DNA of 6,293 nt from Candidatus Hydrogenedentota bacterium (GCA_007118235.1 SKRY01000369.1:1-6293), one strand, 5' to 3'; positions 1 through 6,293 are shown, counted from the first letter of the stretch. The notes: a model not told the origin generated them from the sequence alone. Program-made: numbers and translations.

Positions 1-867
1 CAAGAGCAACGGCTGGACAGCACGGTGCTTGGCGTGTTGAGCCTCGAAGCGCAGAAAGACGACCTCACGGAATGGCGCGGGATGGTGGAGAAAATCCGTA
101 AACCCGCCGGCGAATTGCGCGTCGCGGCCGTCGGCAAGTACGTCAGCCACGACGACGCCTATAAGAGTATTCAGGAAGCCTTGGGCCATGCGGGGATCGC
201 CAATGATACGCGGGTTGTTTTGGAATGGATAGATTCGGAACGCTTCGAGGGGCCGCAAGATCCCGCGGAAGCCTTGGCGTGTTATGATGGCATACTGATA
301 TGCCCGGGGTTCGGCAAGCGGGGCATCGAGGGCAAGATTCAGACCGTGCGGTATGTCCGGGAAAACAACGTCCCGTTTCTGGGGATTTGTCTGGGTATGC
401 AGATGGCGGTTATCGAGTTGGCCCGGAACGTGCTCGGTCTGCCGAACGCCAACAGCACGGAGTTTAATCCCGAAACGCCCGACCCGGTTATATCCTTGTT
501 GTCCGAACAGCGGGGGGTGCGCGACTTGGGCGGCACCATGCGGCTGGGCACCTATCGCTGCGACCTAGCGCCGGGTACGCGGGCGCAACAAGCCTACGGC
601 GCCGATGTCGTTTATGAGCGGCACCGTCACCGCTACGAATTCAATAACGAGTACAAGGAACGCTTGGAGAAGGAGGCTGGCTTGGTGATCAGCGGGGTCC
701 ATCATCGGGATGGGACGCACTTGGCCGAGATCATCGAGTTGCCGGATCATCCCTGGTTCTGCGGCGTGCAGTTTCACCCCGAGTTTACGAGCATGCCATT
801 GAAACCGCAGCCGCTCTTCCGCGAATTTATCCGGGCCGCATTGGCTCACAGGAACGCCCGTGACTGA
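1..867 (+). CDS. pyrG: CTP synthase, C-terminal glutaminase part (5'-truncated by window edge)
   Basis: CTP synthase makes CTP from UTP, ATP and glutamine in the cytoplasm, the last step of pyrimidine nucleotide synthesis. The frame is open from base 1, giving 288 visible residues: the end of the linker after the synthetase domain, then the class I glutamine amidotransferase domain from about residue 35. Family landmarks are GKYVSHDDAYKS, the nucleophile motif GICLGMQ (Cys codon 388-390), ANSTEF, LGGTMRLG, ERHRHRYE and GVQFHPEF (His codon 775-777, Glu codon 781-783), so the Cys-His-Glu triad is intact. The GTG at 25 is not the start, because family-like sequence continues upstream of it; the synthetase domain lies outside the window. 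One oddity is that the usual PGGFG loop 29 residues before the Cys reads CPGFG (301-315). The stop overlaps the next gene by 8 bp, suggesting co-transcription. The identification is near certain. Confidence 0.97.
   Translation, partial: QEQRLDSTVLGVLSLEAQKDDLTEWRGMVEKIRKPAGELRVAAVGKYVSHDDAYKSIQEALGHAGIANDTRVVLEWIDSERFEGPQDPAEALACYDGILICPGFGKRGIEGKIQTVRYVRENNVPFLGICLGMQMAVIELARNVLGLPNANSTEFNPETPDPVISLLSEQRGVRDLGGTMRLGTYRCDLAPGTRAQQAYGADVVYERHRHRYEFNNEYKERLEKEAGLVISGVHHRDGTHLAEIIELPDHPWFCGVQFHPEFTSMPLKPQPLFREFIRAALAHRNARD
850..854 (+). promoter_or_regulatory. Ribosome binding site for the 860 GTG start
   Basis: AGGAA lies five bases before the GTG at 860, inside the end of pyrG. It supports this GTG as the start of the downstream membrane protein and fits translational coupling with pyrG. 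Confidence 0.6.
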
Positions 868-2215
868 TCAGTTGCCCATCGCTCAATTGCGCGCCCTTCT
901 TGAGCGGCGCGAGGAACTGGCGCAGGCCCCGCCGGCAGCGGAAGACGTCAGCGAGCAACGGGAACGTGTCGAGCGGCAACTGGCGGTTGTCCGCAAGAAC
1001 ATCCGGCGTGAACAAGAGCGGGTGCGTCAGCGCCGCCAATCGCTTCAACAAGAACGGGCGGCGCTGGGCGAGCAACTCGCCAGCGGGGAGATTGACCCCA
1101 GCGAGGCCAACGAGCGCGGCCGAATCATCCACCGGGAAGCGCAGGCATGCGCCGAGGCCTTGGAACTAGCGGAGACGCTTCTGAACGCCCAGTCCTCCCG
1201 CGACGTTCCCGCGTCAACGCCCCCGGCCCCGTCCAAACGGGGGAGAAGGCCACATCCCGGCGTTGCGGGGGCCGAAGCCGTTTATTGGAACCGGTTGGCG
1301 GCAGTCCGAAGCGTGACAGGCGCGGCGGCTGTGTTGACAAGCTTGTGCGTGTTTCTGGGCTGGCTCCAGCTACCGAACGCCGTGCAAGCGGCCTCATTGT
1401 TTCACGCCCTCGCCTCCCTTGGCGATGACCTCACCCCGCCCGCCGGCGCCTATACAGTGTGGGGCCTCTTGTTTCTTGTTCCCTTGCTCGGATTCGCGGT
1501 GGGCCTGGCCGAGCGCCATGGTCCGGCGGCGAGAAGCGTGAGACTGTGCGGAGGGGCCGCCGTGATGTTCGCGGCGCTCCACATTCTCGTTGGCGCGCTT
1601 CTTGGAGAGAGCGCCGCTGCCGCCGTACAATCCGGGCCACTGCTCTACATACTGGGCGGCGCAGTAATGCTGATGTGCGCTCAATGGCGGCTGGCGTTCA
1701 CGGGACAACGTTCGTGGGCCTGGGGGAAACGGGCGGCCGCCCTGCTGATTGTTCAGGCGGTGTTGGCGGGTGGCGCCGCAGTCATAGGCGGTTTTCACCA
1801 AGGTCCCGTGACTCAGGTAACCGCGGCGTTTTCGCCCGATGGCGCCGGGGTGATCCGCGCCAGCCTTCACAACACCGGCCGGGACGAGACCGCCGTGTTC
1901 GCCCCTTGGCCGGATGGAACGCCCCATGCGGGTGCGCCTGTCAATTCGGTGGGGTACACACTCTGGGTGCGTGAGGAGACCGATGAGGCATTCCGCTTGT
2001 TCCCCGGAAGCCATCCCGCCTGGACCGTGCAAACCCATTCCGTGCTCGATGACGGGTCGTTCTTCTTGAGCCCCGGTTCGGAGGCGATAGTCGACCTTGA
2101 GCTGGATGCCCTGGTGGAGACGGGCGTGTCGCCCCAGGCGATACGAATCGAGCTGACCCATCGCAACGGCCGGGAGATGGGGACCTTTACCGCGGAGATA
2201 GCCCCGGCAGGGTGA
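860..2215 (+). CDS. Coiled-coil / multi-pass membrane protein with C-terminal extracytoplasmic domain, function unknown
   Basis: I do not recognise this 451-residue protein. Residues about 30-112 are rich in Arg, Glu, Gln and Ala and look like a long alpha-helical coiled coil. A Pro/Arg-rich linker follows (about 115-135). Five hydrophobic segments look like membrane helices: about 153-171, 198-217, 229-248, 258-276 and 292-311. Positively charged loops (ERHGPAARSVR near 218-228, and 277-291) fall on alternate sides, which fits a cytoplasmic N-terminus and an outside C-terminus. Residues about 315-451 have alternating beta-strand character (TQVTAAFSPDG, RIELTHRNG) like a small beta-sandwich. 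The GTG start is chosen because a Shine-Dalgarno lies five bases upstream and because of the 8-bp overlap with pyrG. The overlap implies co-expression with pyrG but does not show a role in CTP synthesis. A sensor or scaffold of the envelope is possible; this is inference only. Confidence 0.85.
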   Translation: MTDQLPIAQLRALLERREELAQAPPAAEDVSEQRERVERQLAVVRKNIRREQERVRQRRQSLQQERAALGEQLASGEIDPSEANERGRIIHREAQACAEALELAETLLNAQSSRDVPASTPPAPSKRGRRPHPGVAGAEAVYWNRLAAVRSVTGAAAVLTSLCVFLGWLQLPNAVQAASLFHALASLGDDLTPPAGAYTVWGLLFLVPLLGFAVGLAERHGPAARSVRLCGGAAVMFAALHILVGALLGESAAAAVQSGPLLYILGGAVMLMCAQWRLAFTGQRSWAWGKRAAALLIVQAVLAGGAAVIGGFHQGPVTQVTAAFSPDGAGVIRASLHNTGRDETAVFAPWPDGTPHAGAPVNSVGYTLWVREETDEAFRLFPGSHPAWTVQTHSVLDDGSFFLSPGSEAIVDLELDALVETGVSPQAIRIELTHRNGREMGTFTAEIAPAG

Positions 2216-2217
2216 GC

Positions 2218-4557
2218 TTAGCGTGTTAGCCAGCCGCCCGCGGTGTGCAAGATGGAAATCCCCAGGGCCGCGCGATAGGGGTCCGGGATAGGGGTCCGGG
2301 CCGCTTCTTCCACACTCTCCGCGCCCGTGACCAGTTTGGGCAACACCGTGGGGAGCGTGTCGCCGAGTTCTCGCCGCACGGCGGGATGATGCACGCCCAA
2401 CTGCGCTGTCGCCAGCAGTTCGTGGAGCCGCGCAATGGGATGTTCCGAACCCTCGGCGCCAGGCGCCGCCCATTCGAGCCAAGCGGGATCCTCCAACGGC
2501 AGCGCATTGGAGTGCCAGTAGCGCAAAGGCGCCTCGATCAACCACTCACCCTCTCCCGTCAGGCAATCACGCCGGAGCACCGCCTCCAACTCTTCCAGCC
2601 GGTCGTCCCAATGCGGGGGCGCGGCTCCCCGCTCCCGCGCGAGTGCGATGGCGCTTTGTATGCCGCGATATGCGGCCAAGCTGCTTTCGGCGGTGTAGGC
2701 GTCACGGCCAAGTCCGGGCTGAAACGCGGGCCGTGGTCTCCATGTGCGGCGGTCTTTCCACGTGGTCAGGAATTCCGCCGCCAGTTCGGCCGAAGGCCAT
2801 ACCTCCTCCAGAAACTCACCTCCGCCACCGCTGGCCATGTGATGAATCTCCAACGCCCATAAGAAATGCGCCGCGCCTTCGAGGTCCGTGAGGAATCGCG
2901 GCCAGGCGGGCTCGCCGTCCTCATGAAGGGCATACGGAAAGGAGCCTAGCGGAGCCGCGGGATCATCCTCTTGACGCACGTGCTGGGCAAGGAACCGCAG
3001 GTGAGCTTCCGCGCGGTGGGGCAAACCGGCCCGGTGCAGCCCCATGACAAACCACGGGGCCTCCCGGGGACGAATAACCGGTGGTGAAGGGCCCGGATGC
3101 GGACGCCGCAAGAGGCCGCTGCTCCCCATGCTCTGCTCCAACGTTAAGCCCATCGCGTACCCAAAGTCCCGCCATGGCTCCCGCAAGCTCTCAAAGGCCG
3201 CCACGTCTAGGTGAATGCCTTCCCAATGCGCGGCTGTGTCCTCACGCAGTTGGGCCACGCCCCGCTCCAAGGCCGCTTCCAGGGCCTGTTCCGCCTCCTG
3301 CCGCGTTTCGCCAAAGGCGAGCATGATGGTGGACGCATCTTCTTCGGCATCCGGGAACCGCAACGCGAGGTTCTCGTGCTCCCCGTGCGCCAGCGGAATG
3401 TTGTCTAGGGTCTTGTCGTGAAACGCCGCAAGCGCGCATCCGTCCCCGCGCAAGTTACCCGCTTGATACTCCGTTGGCGGCGGATCCGCGGCCAAGGCCA
3501 TCCACGTTCCGCGGCCAAGGTCTTCCCAAGCCGCTTCGCCGAGGGGCTGTTGTTTAAGGAACGCCAGGTCGCTCCGGCGGCGCGCGCCCGCCCGCAGGGG
3601 ACGGACACTGAGCCATCTTGCGCCATCATCCGGCGTAACCAGCGCGAACCCGGCCGGACGCCGCCAAAGATTGTCCAGAAACGCCATCTCCGGCAACGGA
3701 TTTGTTACGGGTTGCAGCGCCCCGTACCACCCCACACGCTCGCCCGGCGCTTCCGCCGTGCTGACCAAGACGGGCAGTTCGGGATGCAGAAAGGCAGTTT
3801 CGGTCAAGACGGCATCGGCTATCTCGCGTTCAATGCGCAGAACGCCGGGCTCGTCTTCTTCCCATCGCAACGCAACGGCCCCATTGGCGCCAGGCAAGGC
3901 GAACGTCTCGTCGTTGATGCGAATGCTCCAAAAAGCGCCGATGCCGGAAGATGCCAGGCCTTCTTCGACGGGGCCGCCGCCAAGATGGGAGGGCCCGCCT
4001 TGGCCTGGCCAACGCAGAGCCAGCAGGCGGCCTTGTTCATCGTATTCAGCGCGGGCGTGGGGGGATGTCAGAACCGCGCCACGGGGATGCGGCTCATCGT
4101 CCGCGGCGGCGTTGTGGCACAGTCCAGCAAAGAGCATCAGCGGGAGGAGGGCCAGCAAAAAGATGCCTGGTATCCCTGAACTCCCTCTTGATCGCGGGAC
4201 ATGAAGGCTGATCTCGGGAGCAACATCCCCCTTAATCCCCCTTCGAAGGGGGAATAAGCCGTACCGCCGGTATCTTGCCGGCACATGTAACGGGTGGAAA
4301 GCGGTGACACGCCGTCCCCTTTGATGGGGACTGGGGGGACCTAGACAGCTGACGCCCTCCTCTGTCCTTGACATCTTCCGGCCCTTCGGGCCCCCCCCTT
4401 CCAAGGGGGAATGGGCTCGCTCACCTGGAAGCAGATTGCGTTTCCCCCGATATGCCTGTTGTGCGGGGAAGAATTCCCCCTTCGAAGGAGGACTAGGGGG
4501 GATGTCCGCGTATTGGCCTCGCTTCGCGCGGGTTAGGAAATAGCCATGGGGGCTCAT
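2218..4557 (-). CDS. Large exported protein resembling six-hairpin glycosidases; start uncertain (repeat-derived N-terminal extension)
   Basis: The frame codes for up to 779 residues. A signal peptide lies internally: basic RSR near residue 122, hydrophobic core about 132-146, and likely cleavage after the AAA at 150-152. A beta-rich domain spans about 158-440. A helical region spans about 455-775, with repeated amphipathic helices and Trp/Pro/Arg-rich loops (IRPREAPWFVMGL, AWPRFLTDLEGAAHF) that resemble glucoamylase-like (alpha/alpha)6 toroid enzymes. That family call is pattern recognition; catalytic acids are not assigned. The ATG at 4557 overlaps the upstream stop as ATGA and has AAGAGGA 12 bases before it, so it is the boundary given. 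However, most of residues 18-112 are translated repeat DNA (4223-4505). Other in-frame starts are GTG at 4284 (688 residues) and TTG at 4158 (646 residues, with little basic n-region). The true N-terminus is unresolved. It ends 2 bp from the opposing gene. Confidence 0.8.
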   Translation of the reverse strand: MSPHGYFLTRAKRGQYADIPPSPPSKGEFFPAQQAYRGKRNLLPGERAHSPLEGGGPKGRKMSRTEEGVSCLGPPSPHQRGRRVTAFHPLHVPARYRRYGLFPLRRGIKGDVAPEISLHVPRSRGSSGIPGIFLLALLPLMLFAGLCHNAAADDEPHPRGAVLTSPHARAEYDEQGRLLALRWPGQGGPSHLGGGPVEEGLASSGIGAFWSIRINDETFALPGANGAVALRWEEDEPGVLRIEREIADAVLTETAFLHPELPVLVSTAEAPGERVGWYGALQPVTNPLPEMAFLDNLWRRPAGFALVTPDDGARWLSVRPLRAGARRRSDLAFLKQQPLGEAAWEDLGRGTWMALAADPPPTEYQAGNLRGDGCALAAFHDKTLDNIPLAHGEHENLALRFPDAEEDASTIMLAFGETRQEAEQALEAALERGVAQLREDTAAHWEGIHLDVAAFESLREPWRDFGYAMGLTLEQSMGSSGLLRRPHPGPSPPVIRPREAPWFVMGLHRAGLPHRAEAHLRFLAQHVRQEDDPAAPLGSFPYALHEDGEPAWPRFLTDLEGAAHFLWALEIHHMASGGGGEFLEEVWPSAELAAEFLTTWKDRRTWRPRPAFQPGLGRDAYTAESSLAAYRGIQSAIALARERGAAPPHWDDRLEELEAVLRRDCLTGEGEWLIEAPLRYWHSNALPLEDPAWLEWAAPGAEGSEHPIARLHELLATAQLGVHHPAVRRELGDTLPTVLPKLVTGAESVEEAARTPIPDPYRAALGISILHTAGGWLTR
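4223..4255 (-). repeat. Palindromic repeat copy A (left terminal inverted repeat)
   Basis: It contains the perfect 16-base palindrome CCCCCTTCGAAGGGGG at 4237-4252, preceded by ATCCCCCTTAAT. It is the best-preserved copy and pairs with copy D. Confidence 0.8.
4314..4340 (+). repeat. Palindromic repeat copy B (degenerate)
   Basis: The copy starts GTCCCCTTTGATGGGG and ends in a run of six G before AC. It has the same layout as copy D (C run, TT, G run, spacer, G run) but the palindrome core has decayed. It is opposite in orientation to copy A. Confidence 0.6.
4380..4412 (-). repeat. Palindromic repeat copy C (degenerate)
   Basis: The near-palindrome CCCCCTTCCAAGGGGG at 4394-4409 is followed by AAT as in copy A. 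Its left part is a separate small hairpin, GGCCC-TTC-GGGCC, at 4380-4392. Confidence 0.6.
4472..4505 (+). repeat. Palindromic repeat copy D (right terminal inverted repeat)
   Basis: It begins AATTCCCCCTTCGAAGG and ends GGGGGGATGT. Its reverse complement matches copy A over its full length with a few mismatches and one extra base. Confidence 0.78.
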
Positions 4558-5984
4558 GAATCGGGGTTGTCCTCTTGCGGTTCGGCCATATCCGGTTCTC
4601 CAATCAACTGGCCTTGGAGCTGGAGGCGTCCGTCGTGCATGCGGCCGGTAATTCTCAAACCGCCCAGCCTCGCGAGCGCGTTGGCGTAGGGGACATAGTC
4701 CCGTTGCACATCTCCCTCATCCGCGCCGGGAATCAGTCCGTGGCCGCCCCATTCCGGCAAAAGATCGGCCAAGGCATCACCCGTTGGTCCCCAATTGAGC
4801 CAAAGCCCGAGATCCGCCTCGGTATAGGTATCGCCGGATACGTGCTCCACGAGATCCGGCATGAGCCGTTCGCGGGACGCCGCCAGCCAGTACGGGCCGG
4901 AACGCGCGAGACAGGGGCTCAACGCGGAGCCCCACAACGGATACATCGTTCCCTCCGCCGGTCCCCATTGATACGGAATGGGGGTGAAGCCACCAAACAG
5001 CGGCTCAAGGGGATGGGCGGGGGCCCGCCTCAGGTATTCCTCGCCGATGAAGGCCGCATGCGGCATCGGAATCAACCCGTATCGTTCGATGTCCGAAAGA
5101 ACGAACGTGGTTTGTCCCAGGGTTTCATCCCAACCATCCTCCAACTCCCCCAAGCGCCATTGGCTCACGGTGTCGGCAAGGGCGCGTTGCAAGGGAGCCG
5201 CCCATGGGCGTTCTTCAGGGTTTGGCGCGAACGCGCGGACGAACGCAGCGATATCGCCCCAGCGGGTCGCCGTGAGAACCGCCATGGGCTCGGCGGCGGC
5301 GTGGTGTTGTTCCAAGGGGCGGTCCCGGGGTTCGATTTCCACTTGGATCCAGCCCTCAAGCGGCAGATCCCGTTGCGCGGCGATAACGAAATGGAAAGGG
5401 TTCGGATCGGCCTCCGATCGCCAGACAAGATGGGGCGACTCTTGGCTGGGAGGGAGACGAACCGGCGAGGTCTCAAGCGCTTCACGAACGTAGCCAAGTG
5501 ATGGCGATGCGATGAGATAACCGTCGCGCCACGCATAATGGAACCCTCGATAGGCGTGGATACCTTCGTCAACCTCGGTTCCCGGAAACAGGCGGTGAAA
5601 CGCCGAGGCTACTCGAAGCAATAGGCCTGGCCGGAGCGATACGCCCGTGTGGTCACCCACGCTCGCCATCAAGGCGGATGAGCCCAGCCAGGCTTCCCAG
5701 CGGTATGACGTGGGCCGCATGCCAGTGGCCTCATGGGCGACGAGTTCAAACCTGTGCAGCGGTTCGGACAGTTCCTGACGGAGGGCGTCGAATACGGGAC
5801 CGCGCTCGATGCCCGCCCAAAACGCGGGGAAATCGCGCGATTCCAACACCCAGTCGGCCTCGAGCGGTTTGAATCCCAAGTGCGAGCCCGCCTTGAGCCA
5901 AGCGTCGCTCCATACGAGAAGCACGAACACCACCCCAGCCAGCACGAAACCACGCCAGCCCCGGAATATGGCTCCTAGTTTCAT
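4554..5984 (-). CDS. Membrane-anchored protein of unknown function (DUF3352-like style)
   Basis: The product has 476 residues. The N-terminus (MKLGAIFRGWRG, then a hydrophobic stretch at about 11-26 ending before SDAW) looks like an uncleaved signal anchor, which would place the remaining 450 residues outside the cytoplasm. The body is rich in Trp, Pro and acidic residues. Short units such as YAWRDGYLIASPSLGYVREAL and FVLSDIERYG resemble the repeated strand-helix pattern seen in DUF3352-type proteins of planctomycetes and relatives. This resemblance is weak and by eye only. No enzymatic motif was seen. The ATG start is supported by GGGAG four bases upstream and by the signal anchor immediately after it. 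Its stop overlaps the downstream ATG as ATGA, suggesting coupling to the exported glycosidase-like protein, and it follows the small coiled-coil gene by 67 bp, so the three probably form one transcription unit. Confidence 0.85.
   Translation of the reverse strand: MKLGAIFRGWRGFVLAGVVFVLLVWSDAWLKAGSHLGFKPLEADWVLESRDFPAFWAGIERGPVFDALRQELSEPLHRFELVAHEATGMRPTSYRWEAWLGSSALMASVGDHTGVSLRPGLLLRVASAFHRLFPGTEVDEGIHAYRGFHYAWRDGYLIASPSLGYVREALETSPVRLPPSQESPHLVWRSEADPNPFHFVIAAQRDLPLEGWIQVEIEPRDRPLEQHHAAAEPMAVLTATRWGDIAAFVRAFAPNPEERPWAAPLQRALADTVSQWRLGELEDGWDETLGQTTFVLSDIERYGLIPMPHAAFIGEEYLRRAPAHPLEPLFGGFTPIPYQWGPAEGTMYPLWGSALSPCLARSGPYWLAASRERLMPDLVEHVSGDTYTEADLGLWLNWGPTGDALADLLPEWGGHGLIPGADEGDVQRDYVPYANALARLGGLRITGRMHDGRLQLQGQLIGEPDMAEPQEDNPDS
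4570..4576 (-). promoter_or_regulatory. Possible ribosome binding site for the 4557 ATG
   Basis: On the minus strand AAGAGGA lies 12 bases before the ATG at 4557, inside the last codons of the upstream gene. The spacing is longer than ideal, so it is modest support for that start. Confidence 0.35.
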
Positions 5985-5988
5985 AGGG

Positions 5989-5999
5989 CTCCCGCCTTT
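5989..5999 (-). promoter_or_regulatory. Ribosome binding site for the 5984 ATG
   Basis: The minus strand reads AAAGGCGGGAG and then four bases before the ATG. Either the AAAGG or the GGGAG part could pair with 16S rRNA; both support the 5984 start. The rest of the 67-bp gap (5985-6051) shows no clear promoter or terminator. Confidence 0.5.
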
Positions 6000-6051
6000 A
6001 CCCCCGCTTCCCGCAAGCCGTTATCCCTCCGCGTTTCGCTGCGCCACTGGA

Positions 6052-6293
6052 TTAGCCTTCGGCTTCGTCCCAGATCGCCTGGCGCTTTTGCTCCCGCAGC
6101 TCCTCAATCTTGGCCAGCTCGTCTTGCATATCCGCCGTGAGCCGTTCCGCTTCGCCGGGGTCGGCCGATGCGATGCGCTGCTCGTAATTGAGGCGCACTT
6201 CCGCGGCTTGGGCGTCGTACTTTTGCTCGATGGCCGCGATCTGCTCGCGCTGTTCATCGGTCAGTTTTTTGAGGGGGCCTGATTCTTCTTCAA
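6052..6293 (-). CDS. Small charged coiled-coil protein, C-terminal part (5'-truncated by window edge)
   Basis: The minus-strand frame is open from the window edge to a TAA at 6052-6054, giving 79 visible C-terminal residues with no start inside the window. The sequence is highly charged and almost wholly helical, for example LTDEQREQIAAIEQKYDAQ, LTADMQDELAKIEELREQ and the ending RQAIWDEAEG. Hydrophobic residues at heptad-like spacing suggest two coiled-coil helices joined at ASADPGEAERL. This coherent composition is why I take it as the real frame over the overlapping Ser/Arg-rich minus frame and the long plus-strand frame. The function is unknown. It lies 67 bp upstream of the membrane-anchored gene on the same strand and is probably in the same transcription unit. 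Whether the missing N-terminus carries a signal peptide cannot be seen. Confidence 0.8.
   Translation of the reverse strand, partial: EEESGPLKKLTDEQREQIAAIEQKYDAQAAEVRLNYEQRIASADPGEAERLTADMQDELAKIEELREQKRQAIWDEAEG

Larger units (their letters stand above)
4223..4505. repeat. MITE-like 283-bp cluster of four C/G-rich palindromic repeats with terminal inverted repeats
   Basis: Four degenerate copies of a CCCCCTTCGAAGGGGG-type palindrome, each followed or preceded by a second C or G run, lie in alternating orientation. The first (4223-4255) and last (4472-4505) are near-perfect inverted copies of each other over about 33 bases, both with ACATCCCCC at their outer edges. This defines a unit like a miniature inverted-repeat element. 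The spacers add smaller hairpins, GCCGG/CCGGC at 4266-4282 and TTCCCC/GGGGAA at 4442-4470. No transposase is encoded and no clear target duplication flanks it. Repeats of this style are common between genes in several GC-rich environmental bacteria, where their translation gives stretches like SPLEGGG or PSPPSKGE. Whether this unit moved as one piece is inference. Confidence 0.75.

Noticed and set aside
1394..2545. 383-codon minus-strand open frame antisense to the membrane protein gene
   Set aside because: Its translation is Arg/Gly/His-rich with no domain pattern, and it spans the convergent junction. The plus-strand frame has clear helices and a ribosome binding site.
3487..3522. Direct repeat CGCGGCCAAGG, two copies inside the exported protein gene
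   Set aside because: It is short, lies in coding sequence, and is explained by codon use in GC-rich DNA.
3418..4179. 253-codon plus-strand open frame antisense to the exported protein
   Set aside because: Its composition is typical of a GC-rich shadow frame, with no recognisable motif, and it lies fully inside a better-supported gene.
4223..4505. CRISPR-like or regulatory RNA interpretation of the repeat cluster
   Set aside because: The repeats alternate in orientation, differ in sequence and have spacers of uneven length. No cas gene or conserved riboswitch core was seen.
4575..5501. 308-codon plus-strand open frame antisense to the membrane-anchored protein
   Set aside because: It has no signal, domain or ribosome binding site that I can support. 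The minus-strand frame has a signal anchor and good start context.
5809..6282. 157-codon plus-strand open frame, partly hydrophobic (LALLLPQLLNLGQLVL)
   Set aside because: It is the complement of the coiled-coil gene: Glu/Lys/Gln-rich helices read in reverse give Leu/Phe-rich sequence. It also crosses the end of another gene.

Overview
This is a GC-rich, gene-dense bacterial chromosomal window. It holds two plus-strand genes (1-2215) converging on three minus-strand genes (6293-2218). The only gene named with confidence is pyrG (CTP synthase, C-terminal part). Large exported or membrane-anchored proteins of unknown function and a cluster of C/G-rich palindromic intergenic repeats suggest an environmental, mostly uncultured lineage, possibly of the Planctomycetes/PVC or Hydrogenedentes type. 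That placement is a guess from style, not a demonstrated assignment.

Layout. Positions 1-867 carry the glutamine amidotransferase half of pyrG, cut by the window's left edge. Its stop overlaps by 8 bp the GTG start of a 451-residue membrane protein (860-2215) with an N-terminal coiled coil, about five transmembrane helices and a C-terminal extracytoplasmic beta-rich domain. Its stop lies 2 bp from the stop of the opposing gene, so the two transcription units meet with no intergenic space. The minus-strand set, in transcription order, is a small coiled-coil protein cut by the right edge (6293-6052), a 476-residue membrane-anchored protein (5984-4554), and a large exported protein resembling six-hairpin (alpha/alpha toroid) glycosidases (reading frame 4557-2218). 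The last two overlap by ATGA and are probably translationally coupled.

The most unusual part is 4223-4505: four degenerate copies of a C/G-rich palindromic repeat in alternating orientation. The outer two form about 33-bp terminal inverted repeats of a 283-bp MITE-like unit. It lies inside the open reading frame of the exported protein, between the coupled ATG and the signal peptide, so about 110-120 N-terminal residues would be repeat-encoded if that ATG is used. The true start is unresolved. A second oddity is the PyrG glutaminase loop, which reads CPGFG instead of the usual PGGFG. No tRNA, rRNA, CRISPR array, transposase or defence gene was seen. I do not see an evident new multi-gene system.
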